From the NCBI GenBank assembly GCA_934183155.1, contig CAKPSB010000004.1, positions 49,678 to 113,677 on the forward strand: a DNA stretch of 64,000 bases, given 5' to 3'. Origin of the DNA: an uncultured Bacilli bacterium (GTDB lineage: Bacteria > Bacillota_I > Bacilli_A > RF39 > UBA660). This document shows, in pieces, positions 8,587 to 16,731 of this stretch. The position numbers and the translations under genes were made by a program. Position 1 is the stretch's first letter. Each line of letters starts with the position of its first letter. The notes below the pieces were generated by a model. It was not told where the DNA came from. It saw only the letters and a list, made by a program, of their open reading frames with translations, and ran no database searches.

Positions 8587-9438
8587 TTATTTTATTTCAG
8601 CTTTAGTAAAAAACTCATCAAGCTTACTTGTTTCATCTGTATATCCATTAAGAACTGATAAAACTTTATCACCTTTAATACCCAATGTAAGTGGTGTACC
8701 CCAATCACTATTTTCTTTAAAGTAGCTCAAAGAAGACATAAACTTTTGAGATTCAGAATCTTCTAAAGTATCAATATCCATATAATAAACAGGAACATTC
8801 TTCTTACCAGCATATTCATTAATAACTGGTTTAAATTGTTTACAATAGCCACAAGTTGATTGAGTTACAATAAATGCAAAAGTCTCATTACTATTAACTA
8901 AACATTCATATTGATCATAAGTTAATTTAGAAAGATTCTTATATTCACCATCACTAGTAGCGCCACAAGCAAATTTAGCAAGTCCAGATTCTTTTAAAGC
9001 ATTATAAATCTTATTACTATCAGTTAGTCCATCTAATCCGTAAATAACTTTTTTCTTCTCTAAAACAACCAAACTAGCATCTTTAAAACTAACTTTATCA
9101 TTTTTCAATTTTTTCTTAATAAGTTTTAAATCAGTATTAGAAATTTCATCACTTAAATAATAAATGCCATGACCTGTTTTTAAAGCAGCTTCATTTAACG
9201 CCTTCTTCTCATCGTTATTTAAACCATCAGAAATAGCAATTGCTACTTTTTCTTTTTTGTTATATAAACACTCATATTGTTTGTAATTTACACTACCAAT
9301 TTTTGAATACTTCTTATCACCCTTAACTCCACACATAAAAGTATTATCAGCTTCAGGCCAAAATGAAATAACCAAAATAACTGCAATAAATAATACTACC
9401 ACTAAAAAAAATGTAAGCATTCTTTTATTTTCATTCAT
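8587..9438 (-). CDS. Membrane-anchored tandem thioredoxin-like protein
   Basis: A 283-residue protein with a membrane segment at residues 8-26 and the rest predicted outside. The C-terminal module has a thioredoxin-type CGYC site (196-199) followed by the expected beta-alpha-beta pattern and a Thr-Pro that could be the cis-proline (GTPLTLG). The N-terminal module (about 36-150) is a diverged copy: both begin CG, share Y-x-QYECL-x-N, and continue with the same strand pattern, but the first has lost its CxxC (AISDGLNNDEKKAL). It probably acts in extracytoplasmic thiol-disulfide exchange; partner unknown. Confidence 0.75.
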   Translation of the reverse strand: MNENKRMLTFFLVVVLFIAVILVISFWPEADNTFMCGVKGDKKYSKIGSVNYKQYECLYNKKEKVAIAISDGLNNDEKKALNEAALKTGHGIYYLSDEISNTDLKLIKKKLKNDKVSFKDASLVVLEKKKVIYGLDGLTDSNKIYNALKESGLAKFACGATSDGEYKNLSKLTYDQYECLVNSNETFAFIVTQSTCGYCKQFKPVINEYAGKKNVPVYYMDIDTLEDSESQKFMSSLSYFKENSDWGTPLTLGIKGDKVLSVLNGYTDETSKLDEFFTKAEIK

Positions 9439-9553
9439 ATTATACCTCTTTTCTCCATATATAATAACATATTTTAACTTTTCTAATCAACAAAATAAAT
9501 AACTTTTTACAAATTATCCACAATAATAAACATAATAAAGCATATATTTAACC

Positions 9554-10363
9554 ATGAAATATATATTATTAATGATAAAAGGCTTTATAGTTGGAGTGGC
9601 AAAAATAATTCCTGGCATAAGTGGCGCCGTTTTAGCAATATCACTAGGAATATATGAAAAATTAATAAGTATAATAGCCAACCCACTCAAAATAAATATA
9701 AATGATTTAAAATTCATCGTCAGTATTATGCTTGGCATGCTAACAAGCATTTTATTACTATCAAATTTTATAAAATGGATTCTAACTCTTTACTACGTTT
9801 GGGCAGTGTTCTTATTCATAGGCCTAATCATAGGAAGTACAAAAGACATTACCTCAAAAATAACATTAAAAAAAACAAATATTTTTTGTATACTTATAAC
9901 TATTTTTATCTCATATATATTATTAATTAATCATAATTTTAATATAAAAGAAAATAATCCATATCTTATAATGGGCGCGCTAGAAGCTCTAACAACCATC
10001 ATACCAGGCATCAGTGGTACCGCTATATTCATCTCATTAGGTCTATATACAAAAATGTTAGAACTATATAATTTACTTATAACCTTTAACATAAACATAA
10101 AATTTATTATAGATTTTATAATAGGTTTCATATTAAGCTTAACCCTATGTGCCAAAACAATAAATTACTTATTCAATAAACACCAATCAATAGCATATTC
10201 AATCGTTCTAGGGCTTATGATAACGTCATTATTTGTCATGTTTAAATCAATTTTTAAATACAAACTAACTTTATTCAAAATAATTATAGGAATTATCTTA
10301 CTTATTACAGGATATAAATGCACAAAAAAAATAAATAGTTTTCTATCAAATTATTCAAATTAA
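9554..10363 (+). CDS. DUF368 membrane protein (undecaprenyl-phosphate transporter family)
   Basis: A 269-residue protein with about eight membrane helices. It carries the DUF368 internal repeat: IIPGISGAVLAISLGIYEKL near residue 18 and IIPGISGTAIFISLGLYTKM near residue 150. DUF368 proteins (PopT) return the lipid carrier undecaprenyl phosphate across the membrane for cell-wall synthesis. The ribosome site before the ATG at 9554 is poor, so expression may be low or leaderless. It is transcribed away from the thioredoxin-like gene and followed closely by a small hypothetical gene. Confidence 0.85.
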   Translation: MKYILLMIKGFIVGVAKIIPGISGAVLAISLGIYEKLISIIANPLKININDLKFIVSIMLGMLTSILLLSNFIKWILTLYYVWAVFLFIGLIIGSTKDITSKITLKKTNIFCILITIFISYILLINHNFNIKENNPYLIMGALEALTTIIPGISGTAIFISLGLYTKMLELYNLLITFNINIKFIIDFIIGFILSLTLCAKTINYLFNKHQSIAYSIVLGLMITSLFVMFKSIFKYKLTLFKIIIGIILLITGYKCTKKINSFLSNYSN

Positions 10364-10389
10364 TTCATAAAATTAAATGAGGTGAAATA

Positions 10390-10701
10390 ATGGACAAAAA
10401 ATTGCCAAAAATTTTTGCAAATAAAATAAATGAAAAAGCAGGGAATAACGAAACTATCTACTATAGTGATAAACAAGAAAAAGAAACTCAACAAAAAAAC
10501 AATTATAAAAAAAATATAAATCAAAAAATAAACGAAATATTTAATTCAAACAATTATATTTATAAAGCTGATGTTAAAATAAAGCTCAAAAATGAAACCA
10601 TAAAAAAAAGAATTGTTGGTCACAACACAACCCATTTAATTACAATTGATAATGAGCTTATTCCCATAACCGACATAATTGATATAGAAAAAACAAATTA
10701 A
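10390..10701 (+). CDS. Hypothetical protein, 103 residues
   Basis: A lysine- and asparagine-rich soluble protein with no signal peptide or membrane segment. The first half is polar and probably disordered or helical; the second half (about residues 55-103) looks like a small beta-rich domain (VKIKLKNETIKKRIVGHNTT). A GAGGTG ribosome site precedes the ATG. It follows the DUF368 gene by 26 bases and ends at a terminator, so it is probably the last gene of that transcript. No family recognised. Confidence 0.7.
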   Translation: MDKKLPKIFANKINEKAGNNETIYYSDKQEKETQQKNNYKKNINQKINEIFNSNNYIYKADVKIKLKNETIKKRIVGHNTTHLITIDNELIPITDIIDIEKTN

Positions 10702-10702
10702 A

Positions 10703-10738
10703 AAATATCTAGCATATAAAACTGCTAAATATTTTTTA
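10703..10738 (+). terminator. Terminator after the 103-residue gene
   Basis: AAATATCTAGCA pairs with TGCTAAATATTT with one internal mismatch, then a T-run. Confidence 0.65.
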
Positions 10739-10787
10739 TATTTTATTAAACCAAAAAAGGTACACTAAGTAATAATTTTTTATTATA

Positions 10788-10816
10788 AAAATAAAAACTC
10801 TCTAAAAAGAGAGTTA
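10788..10816 (-). terminator. Terminator of the tRNA-Arg/tRNA-Pro unit
   Basis: AACTCTCT (10796-10803) and AGAGAGTT (10808-10815) form a perfect stem; on the minus strand it is followed by TTTATTTTT. Confidence 0.8.
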
Positions 10817-10826
10817 ATAATCTTAC

Positions 10827-10904
10827 TGGTCGGGAAAACAGGATTTGAACCTGCAACCCCTTGGTCCCAAACCAAGTGCTCTACCAAGTTGAACTATTTC
10901 CCGA
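10827..10904 (-). tRNA. tRNA-Pro (anticodon TGG)
   Basis: Complete cloverleaf with encoded CCA at 10829-10827. The anticodon loop TTTGGGA is closed by CTTGG/CCAAG. Last gene of the tRNA cluster. Confidence 0.95.
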
Positions 10905-10908
10905 TAAC

Positions 10909-10985
10909 TGGCGCGCCCAGTAGGGGTCGAACCCGCAACCTTTTGATCCGTAGTCAAACGCTCTATCCAATTGAGCTATGGGCGC
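10909..10985 (-). tRNA. tRNA-Arg (anticodon ACG)
   Basis: Acceptor GCGCCCA/TGGGCGC, anticodon loop CTACGGA, encoded CCA. The A34 is normally edited to inosine by TadA. First gene of the short Arg-Pro unit with its own promoter. Confidence 0.95.
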
Positions 10986-11015
10986 AAACCCTACACACAA
11001 ACGTGGTACACATAA

Positions 11016-11044
11016 ATACTACCACAAACAAAAAAATTAGTCAA
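11016..11044 (-). promoter_or_regulatory. Promoter of the tRNA-Arg/tRNA-Pro unit
   Basis: On the minus strand TTGACT (11044-11039) and TAGTAT (11021-11016) are 17 bases apart, about 30 bases upstream of tRNA-Arg. Confidence 0.8.
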
Positions 11045-11082
11045 GTTCTTTATGCACACAAACAAATTTAACTTTAAAGTAA

Positions 11083-11106
11083 TCAAAAACCCTTGAAAAC
11101 CAAGGG
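11083..11106 (-). terminator. Terminator of the eleven-tRNA unit
   Basis: CCCTTG (minus strand, 11106-11101) pairs with CAAGGG (11095-11090) and is followed by TTTTTG. It separates tRNA-Phe from the Arg-Pro unit. Confidence 0.75.
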
Positions 11107-11119
11107 AAAATTACTCAGA

Positions 11120-11195
<76 letters not shown>

Positions 11196-11199
11196 AAGA

Positions 11200-11275
11200 T
11201 GGCGGTTCCGACGGGAATTGAACCCGCGATCTTCTGCGTGACAGGCAGACGTGATAACCGCTACACTACGGAACC
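11200..11275 (-). tRNA. tRNA-Asp (anticodon GTC)
   Basis: Acceptor GGTTCCG/CGGAACC, anticodon loop CTGTCAC, discriminator G, encoded CCA. Only four bases separate it from tRNA-Phe. Confidence 0.95.
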
Positions 11276-11276
11276 A

Positions 11277-11353
<77 letters not shown>

Positions 11354-11362
11354 ATATAAAAG

Positions 11363-11453
11363 TGGCGGAGGAACTGGGATTCGAACCCAGGCGCCGCTCG
11401 CACGACCTGCCGGTTTTCAAGACCGGTCCCTTCAACCGCTTGGGTATTCCTCC
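11363..11453 (-). tRNA. tRNA-Ser (anticodon TGA)
   Basis: Class II tRNA with a long variable arm; anticodon loop CTTGAAA; acceptor GGAGGAA/TTCCTCC; discriminator G; encoded CCA. It can read the UCU codon proposed as specifier of the serS T-box. Confidence 0.95.
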
Positions 11454-11459
11454 AAAAAG

Positions 11460-11548
11460 TGGTGCCTGAGGCCGGACTTGAACCGGCACGGGATTTGACT
11501 CCCGCAGGATTTTAAGTCCTGTGCGTCTACCTATTTCGCCACTCAGGC
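11460..11548 (-). tRNA. tRNA-Leu (anticodon TAA)
   Basis: Class II tRNA with long variable arm; acceptor GCCTGAG/CTCAGGC, anticodon loop CTTAAAA, encoded CCA. Confidence 0.95.
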
Positions 11549-11585
11549 GTTAAAAACCTAACTAAATAGGTTTTACAAACAAAAA

Positions 11586-11661
11586 TGGTGACCTGTTCGG
11601 GATTCGAACCCGAGACCCTTTGATTAAAAGTCAAATGCTCTACCGACTGAGCTAACAGATC
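11586..11661 (-). tRNA. tRNA-Lys (anticodon TTT)
   Basis: Acceptor GATCTGT/ACAGGTC (one G-T pair), anticodon loop CTTTTAA, encoded CCA. Confidence 0.95.
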
Positions 11662-11666
11662 AAATG

Positions 11667-11741
11667 TGGTTGCCTCGGCTAGATTCGAACTAGCGCATGC
11701 CACAGTCAAAGTGTGGTGCCTTACCGCTTGGCTACGAGGCA
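11667..11741 (-). tRNA. tRNA-Gln (anticodon TTG)
   Basis: Acceptor TGCCTCG/CGAGGCA, anticodon loop CTTTGAC closed by CCACA/TGTGG, encoded CCA. Nearly identical body to the second tRNA-Gln at 11879-11953. Confidence 0.95.
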
Positions 11742-11748
11742 ATATAAG

Positions 11749-11832
11749 TGGTGGAGAGAGATGGATTCGAACCATCGAACCCGAAGGAACAGATTTACAG
11801 TCTGCCGCGTTTAACCACTTCGCTACCTCTCC
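11749..11832 (-). tRNA. tRNA-Tyr (anticodon GTA)
   Basis: Class II tRNA; acceptor GGAGAGG/CTCTCTCC region, anticodon loop CTGTAAA, encoded CCA. Confidence 0.95.
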
Positions 11833-11878
11833 GAGTAATAAGAACAAACTTAACTCAAATAATACATAATCTTTCAAA

Positions 11879-11953
11879 TGGTTGCCTCGGCTGGATTCGA
11901 ACTAGCGCATGTCGCATTCAGAGTGCGATGCCTTACCACTTGGCTACGAGGCA
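11879..11953 (-). tRNA. tRNA-Gln (anticodon CTG)
   Basis: Same acceptor, D-arm and flanks as the TTG copy, but the anticodon stem-loop is TCGCA-CTCTGAA-TGCGA, giving CTG. The T-stem GCTAG/CCAGC has one A x C mismatch that the other copy lacks. CCA encoded. Confidence 0.9.
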
Positions 11954-11961
11954 ATATAAAA

Positions 11962-12037
<76 letters not shown>

Positions 12038-12044
12038 AAAAAAA

Positions 12045-12121
12045 TGGTGGGCGCTATAGGACTCGAACCTATGACCCCCTGCTTGTAAGGCAGGTGCTCT
12101 AACCAACTGAGCTAAGCGCCC
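12045..12121 (-). tRNA. tRNA-Val (anticodon TAC)
   Basis: Acceptor GGGCGCT/AGCGCCC, anticodon loop CTTACAA, encoded CCA. First gene of the eleven-tRNA unit (Val-Thr-Gln-Tyr-Gln-Lys-Leu-Ser-fMet-Asp-Phe). Confidence 0.95.
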
Positions 12122-12145
12122 AAAATAACTCATCAGACGTTACTA

Positions 12146-12174
12146 AATATATCATTTGTAAATTCATTTGTCAA
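12146..12174 (-). promoter_or_regulatory. Promoter of the eleven-tRNA unit
   Basis: Minus-strand consensus -35 TTGACA (12174-12169) and TATATT (12151-12146) with a 17-base spacer. It lies inside and just after the 3' end of the S1-domain gene, so the tRNAs have an independent strong promoter. Confidence 0.88.
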
Positions 12175-12538
12175 TAGGATTTGCACTTTTTTTAATTTTT
12201 TTTAACTGTTTATTAACCCAAAAAGGTAAATTAGCCTTTAAAGTACTAAATCCATGTGCTGTTGGAACAAGTTTTCCTTTTTTTGACCTACCATTAATTT
12301 TATAATTAATATTCTTAATACTTAATTTTAAATGTGCCTCCGCCTCATCAACATCAAGTATTTCCACATATATTCTATCCCCAACATTCAAAAAATCATG
12401 AATGTCCTTAACAAAACCACTTGATATTTCAGATATATGAATCAAACCAGTATAATATTCATCAAATGTCATAAACGCCCCATATGGTTCAATACAACTT
12501 ACTGTACCTTTTATTACCTTTCCTTTAACATATTTCAT
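12164..12538 (-). CDS. S1-domain RNA-binding protein (YugI/CvfD-like)
   Basis: A 124-residue cytoplasmic protein whose first 75 residues form an S1 OB-fold: KGKVIKGTVSCIEPYGAFM, then GLIHISEIS and VGDRIYVEILDVD. A short basic tail follows. Single-S1 proteins of this size in Firmicutes (YugI, general stress protein 13, CvfD) bind ribosomes or RNA and modulate translation. The gene is directly upstream of the tRNA cluster, and its last codons contain the tRNA promoter. Confidence 0.85.
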   Translation of the reverse strand: MKYVKGKVIKGTVSCIEPYGAFMTFDEYYTGLIHISEISSGFVKDIHDFLNVGDRIYVEILDVDEAEAHLKLSIKNINYKINGRSKKGKLVPTAHGFSTLKANLPFWVNKQLKKIKKSANPIDK

Positions 12539-12602
12539 AACAACTAATATCCTTCCTACAAATAATTATAACATGTATAAACAAACATGTAAATTAATAA
12601 AT

Positions 12603-12631
12603 TTTACTTAAAATATAAATTAATATATAAT
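12603..12631 (+). promoter_or_regulatory. Promoter of the Nfu-like gene
   Basis: TTTACT (12603-12608) and TATAAT (12626-12631) with a 17-base spacer, followed by AAAGGAG before the ATG at 12653. Confidence 0.7.
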
Positions 12632-12652
12632 ATCTATAGAAAGGAGTTAAAC

Positions 12653-12880
12653 ATGACTGACGAAGAAAAAATAAAAAACATAATAAATAAATTAAGACCA
12701 TTTCTAATAAATGATGGTGGCGATATAAAATTTATAAAATATGAAAATAATATTGTATATATAAAAATGTTAGGCGCATGTGCCGGATGCAATCTTATCG
12801 ACGTAACATTAAAAGAAGGGGTTGAAACCGCTATCAAAGAAGAAGTTCCAAGTGTTAAAGAAGTTATAAACCTATCTTAA
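12653..12880 (+). CDS. NifU C-terminal (Nfu) domain Fe-S cluster carrier
   Basis: A 75-residue stand-alone Nfu domain. It has the family pattern LRPFLINDGGDIKF near the N-terminus and the cluster-binding CAGC (residues 44-47 in GACAGCNLIDVTL), then the closing helix GVETAIKEEVP. Two such subunits hold one 4Fe-4S cluster and pass it to target proteins. It has its own promoter and an AAAGGAG ribosome site. Its stop codon overlaps the end of the convergent YutH-like gene by four bases. Confidence 0.93.
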   Translation: MTDEEKIKNIINKLRPFLINDGGDIKFIKYENNIVYIKMLGACAGCNLIDVTLKEGVETAIKEEVPSVKEVINLS

Positions 12881-13761
12881 TATTCTAACCACTCAATTGT
12901 TGGAATACTAAGAAAAGTTTTATAAAACCGATATAACTTTTTCATCAGCTTCTCATATTCATAAGCCCTATTTATAAGTTCTGAAAGATCATCATCTTTT
13001 TTTTTGCCCTTAATTATCTCTTCAATCAAATCAAAATAATAAGTTGGATATAACATCCGCGCCAAAAAAATTAAATACTCATCATATGACAAATTGTTTT
13101 TATTAAAATAATTCACCATATCATCAAAAATATCTAATCCAGAAAAAAACTTACTTTTCAAATACTCCACCACATCTCTAACCCTATAATCAATTAAAAT
13201 GTTAAAAGGATTATAAAAATCATAACTGTCCTCTAAATACTCCACTCTCTTATGAGAAAACGACAAAAAAGCATTTTTTTCTATTGAATTAAAAAGTTGA
13301 ATTGCCGTCTCACCAAAAGCCAAAAAATAACTAAAACTTTCCCTCATTAAAGGATAATTATAACCAAGCATATTTACTTGATATTCCAAACTATCATTTT
13401 TTAAAGCCCATATACTGCCATTATTAATCACCATATCACTAAAAATTATTTTACTAGAAAAAAAGGCCACATCGTCAAAAGAAATTTTTTTATCATAATA
13501 AACAGTTAACATCAAAACATAATATTTACCATCAATAAAAGTTAAAACATTACCATCCTTATTAACAATAATATGATGAACATATATATTGTTATTCAAA
13601 AGGTAAAGGTGTCTATCATATATTTTTTTAACCTCATCTATATCATCTAAATACTGTACAAAAAAATATCTCCACTTACCTATAAAAAAATAGTATCCGC
13701 GCATCGTTTGAAAAATATTTTCTGGATAAAGATTATAATAAAAATTAATTACATTTTTCAT
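12877..13761 (-). CDS. Spore-coat kinase-like protein (CotS/YutH-like)
   Basis: A 294-residue protein rich in Tyr and Phe. The C-terminal half resembles the spore-coat-associated kinase fold proteins YutH/CotS: a His-Arg pair (FSHKRVEY), FNILIDYRVRDVVEYLKSKF, ARMLYPTYYFDLIEE, and a terminal IPTIEWLE. The N-terminal lobe lacks an evident glycine loop, so enzymatic activity is doubtful. The start is set at 13761 because GAGGG precedes that ATG; the methionine at 13773 has no ribosome site. It is divergent from a CotY/CotZ-like coat protein, which supports a sporulation role. Assignment is from remembered family patterns. Confidence 0.55.
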   Translation of the reverse strand: MKNVINFYYNLYPENIFQTMRGYYFFIGKWRYFFVQYLDDIDEVKKIYDRHLYLLNNNIYVHHIIVNKDGNVLTFIDGKYYVLMLTVYYDKKISFDDVAFFSSKIIFSDMVINNGSIWALKNDSLEYQVNMLGYNYPLMRESFSYFLAFGETAIQLFNSIEKNAFLSFSHKRVEYLEDSYDFYNPFNILIDYRVRDVVEYLKSKFFSGLDIFDDMVNYFNKNNLSYDEYLIFLARMLYPTYYFDLIEEIIKGKKKDDDLSELINRAYEYEKLMKKLYRFYKTFLSIPTIEWLEY

Positions 13762-13891
13762 AAAATCCCTCATAAAATTTTATGCATGCAAAAAAAGAAA
13801 AACACTTAAAAATATAACATTTGGGTTTTGGCATATACCAAATACATTTTTTTGAATATGTTATATTGAAAATAAAGAAGGGGTGGATTAT

Positions 13892-14317
13892 ATGTGTAAT
13901 AATACTGACAGTTCATGTATTTCCGAAATATTAACCGTTATTAACATTTTACAAGATAATGCTGAATGTTCAGACAGTTGTCTTGATACATGCGATCGAG
14001 GATTTCTAGGAAATACAGTTTCTACTTTAGGACTTAATACTAGACCAGTTATGCTCTACACAAGTGCAGGTGGTGGTACACCTTGGAAAATGCCAACAAC
14101 AAAAGAAAACATAGACTGCTCAACTGGAGGCAATTGTTCAAGCGTCTTCCGTGTTGAAAAAGTTGATGGTGATTGTGCAACATTTCGAGTATTAATGGCT
14201 AACCCAGACGTCAGTGCATCATATCCTTATGTTGCTACGAATTCATTTTTCACAATGAATTTAAAATGCGTTTGTTGTCTAAAATGCTTAAATGATACTT
14301 ATGTAGATGCCGTATAA
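13892..14317 (+). CDS. Spore coat protein, CotY/CotZ family
   Basis: A 141-residue cysteine-rich protein (about 14 Cys). It shows the CotY/CotZ pattern: ISEILTVINILQDNAECSDS, DTCDRGFLG, then FRVEKVDGDCATFRVL near residue 95 and a CVCCLKC close to the end. Members of this family form disulfide-crosslinked layers of the spore coat crust or outer coat. The ATG at 13892 follows AAGGGG with an eight-base spacing; an upstream GTG is less likely. It is divergent from the YutH-like gene and ends at a bidirectional terminator. Confidence 0.8.
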   Translation: MCNNTDSSCISEILTVINILQDNAECSDSCLDTCDRGFLGNTVSTLGLNTRPVMLYTSAGGGTPWKMPTTKENIDCSTGGNCSSVFRVEKVDGDCATFRVLMANPDVSASYPYVATNSFFTMNLKCVCCLKCLNDTYVDAV

Positions 14318-14348
14318 CAAAAAATTCCTTTAATTAGGAATTTTTTTA
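14318..14348. terminator. Bidirectional terminator between the coat gene and trpS
   Basis: AAAAATTCCT and AGGAATTTTT form a stem with a six-base loop and T-runs on both strands, between convergent genes. Confidence 0.85.
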
Positions 14349-14354
14349 ATAAAA

Positions 14355-15362
14355 TTATTCAAAATAATCTATTTTCATACTCTTTTTAACTTTTTTCATC
14401 GTATCTTGAGCTATTTCTTTAGCTTTTTTATTACCATCCATCAAAATTCTATCAACTAAATCTAAATTTGCTTCATAATAAGCTCGTTTTTCTCTAATAG
14501 GTTTTAAAAATTCTAACATTATCTTAATTAACTCACGTTTACAAGAAACACAACCACGTTTGCCTTTTTTACATTCATCACAAACTTTATTTATGTTATC
14601 ATTACCTAATAATTTATGATAATAATAAACCATACAAACATCTGGATTAGCCGGATCATCAACTTTTATCTTATTAGGATCAGTAACTGCTGACATAATT
14701 TTTTTACTAATAGTATCATCATCATCTACAAGAAAAATAGCGTTTCCTAAACTCTTACCCATTTTTTCATTACCATCAAGACCTTTTATTCTGGATATTT
14801 CACTTAAATAAGCCTCAGGCGCACATAAAACATCACCATAAATACTATTAAACTTATGAACTATCTCCCTACATTGTTCCAAAAGAGGCAACTGATCTTC
14901 ACCAACAGGCACTAATTCACCCTTAAATGCTGTAATATCAGCCGCTTGACTAACAGGATAACCTAAAAAACCATAAGTAATACTTTCCCCACTTTCTCCA
15001 AAAAGTTCCTTCTTTTGCTTTATTTCATTTTTAACAGTTGGATTTCTTTGCAATCTAGCAATCGTTACTAAATTAGAATAAAAAACCGTAAGCTCAGCAA
15101 TTTCACTTATCGTAGATTGAATAAAAATAGTTGCCTTATTAGGATCTATACCAACTGAAAGTAAATCAATAACAAGATCACGAACACTCTTACGTACCTT
15201 TGAAGGATTATTAAAATTATCCGTTAACGCCTGAACATCAGCTATCTCAATAAAAGTATCAAACTTATCTTGTAAAATAGTCCAATTCTTTGTAGCTCCA
15301 AAATAATGCCCAATATGTAAATGTCCAGTTGGTCTAATTCCCGTTAAAATTGTTTTTTTCAT
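14355..15362 (-). CDS. trpS: Tryptophanyl-tRNA synthetase
   Basis: Class I synthetase of 335 residues, the normal bacterial size. The HIGH motif is HIGH in TGHLHIGHYFGA (about residues 12-23), and the KMSKS loop appears as KMGKS near residue 200. The QAADI and GEDQLPLLE motifs that hold tryptophan and ATP are present. A GAAAGGTGA ribosome site precedes the ATG. It follows the patatin gene by 19 bases, so the two probably share a transcript. Confidence 0.96.
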   Translation of the reverse strand: MKKTILTGIRPTGHLHIGHYFGATKNWTILQDKFDTFIEIADVQALTDNFNNPSKVRKSVRDLVIDLLSVGIDPNKATIFIQSTISEIAELTVFYSNLVTIARLQRNPTVKNEIKQKKELFGESGESITYGFLGYPVSQAADITAFKGELVPVGEDQLPLLEQCREIVHKFNSIYGDVLCAPEAYLSEISRIKGLDGNEKMGKSLGNAIFLVDDDDTISKKIMSAVTDPNKIKVDDPANPDVCMVYYYHKLLGNDNINKVCDECKKGKRGCVSCKRELIKIMLEFLKPIREKRAYYEANLDLVDRILMDGNKKAKEIAQDTMKKVKKSMKIDYFE

Positions 15363-15381
15363 AATTAATCACCTTTCTTTT

Positions 15382-16632
15382 TTAACAAATACCTAAAGAT
15401 TTATTTATTGTATATAAATATAAAGCAACCAAAAATTCACGATTTAAAAATGGTATATATTTATAATCAACCTTATTAGCATCTATCGCTTTATAAAAAT
15501 ATTTCACAATACCTGCTCTACCAATCAAATTATTTATATCTTTATTTTTAACCTTACTTACAATTTCATCAAAGCTAACTTCATAAGTGTTAGAAAGCGC
15601 CTCTAAAAGTTCCCTATTATAGTTTTTAATATTATAAATATTTGACTCTTCTAAATTAAACATAAAACCAGCCATTTCCACAATATCATTAAAATTGTTA
15701 TAATAAGTTTTACCATCAATTAATTCCTTAAAAGCCTCTAAATTAAATACCTTACTCAAAATTTTATTATCACTTTTAAAAACATCCCTTAGATTTTTAT
15801 CAAAACTATCAATATATTTATTATAATTTTTAATCAAATTATATTTTTTAAAAGTAAACTTATTACCATCTAACTTGCCATATATTTTTAACGTGTCATT
15901 ATACCCCAGCTTCATTGTCCTTTTCGCTTGATTTTTATCAAAAACTAGAAATGAACCAATATTATTTCTTGGCGCAATATACGTTATTGGAATACTCTTA
16001 TCTTTAATATTCTTCTTAAAACCAATTGCCCGTAAATCAACCGCTATAATTTCATCTGCTCCCATATCTATAGCCAAATTAATTGGTAAATTATCATAAT
16101 ACCCACCATCAATATACAATTGACCATCTATAGGATATGGTTTAAACGCTGGATAGCAAGATGCTGAAGCAATAACATAATCCCTTGTATTTTCTGGTGT
16201 TAAATCCTTTTTTAATTTAATAACAGGCCTATTCAAAGATAAATTATAAGTAACAATTCCATAATCAATATTAGAATTAAAAAATCTATAAGGTTTAAAT
16301 GCCTTATCAAAAAGTTTTTTCAACTTATAAACATCTAACCCACCATCATTTATAAAATTTTTAGCATATTCAGCATATATCTTAGCTAAATTATCATCTT
16401 GTTTAGAAGTAAAAGCCTCTTCATCAAAAAGATTTTTAAAACTAATACTACGCCATACCCTCAAAGCCCCTTTTAAATCCTTTTGAACAACAAACACACC
16501 ATTAACTGCTCCTATAGAAGTTCCCGTAACAATATCAACTTTTTTGTGTAATTTTTTTAAAGCAAAACAAGCCCCTATTTCATAAGCCCCTTTTGACCCT
16601 CCACCTGATAACACTAATCCTAATTTTCCCAT
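15382..16632 (-). CDS. Patatin-like phospholipase (RssA-like)
   Basis: A 416-residue lipid acyl hydrolase. The catalytic features are all visible: the oxyanion loop SGGGSKGAYEIG (residues 8-19), nucleophile GTSIGAVNG near residue 40, and DGGYYDNLP near 175 with the catalytic aspartate. The C-terminal 150 residues are an added helical region of unknown role. GGAGGAG lies ahead of the ATG, and a TATAAT box is at 16656-16651 on the minus strand. Substrate unknown. Confidence 0.9.
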   Translation of the reverse strand: MGKLGLVLSGGGSKGAYEIGACFALKKLHKKVDIVTGTSIGAVNGVFVVQKDLKGALRVWRSISFKNLFDEEAFTSKQDDNLAKIYAEYAKNFINDGGLDVYKLKKLFDKAFKPYRFFNSNIDYGIVTYNLSLNRPVIKLKKDLTPENTRDYVIASASCYPAFKPYPIDGQLYIDGGYYDNLPINLAIDMGADEIIAVDLRAIGFKKNIKDKSIPITYIAPRNNIGSFLVFDKNQAKRTMKLGYNDTLKIYGKLDGNKFTFKKYNLIKNYNKYIDSFDKNLRDVFKSDNKILSKVFNLEAFKELIDGKTYYNNFNDIVEMAGFMFNLEESNIYNIKNYNRELLEALSNTYEVSFDEIVSKVKNKDINNLIGRAGIVKYFYKAIDANKVDYKYIPFLNREFLVALYLYTINKSLGIC

Positions 16633-16731
16633 AATAACTCCTCCAACATAATTATACTACAAAGTTAATTTTTTTAATAATCTAGACATAAAAACAGAAA
16701 TAAGATACAATAATAAAAAAGGAAGATGAAC

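Noticed and set aside
9514..9522. TTATCCACA, a DnaA-box consensus, in the gap before the DUF368 gene
   Set aside because: Single copy here, with others by chance at about 41284 and 43306. No cluster, no dnaA gene and no origin-like structure, so not an origin.
13800..13880. Sigma-E or sigma-K promoter upstream of the coat genes
   Set aside because: CATATACCA resembles a sigma-K -10 box, but no convincing -35 partner could be placed by eye.
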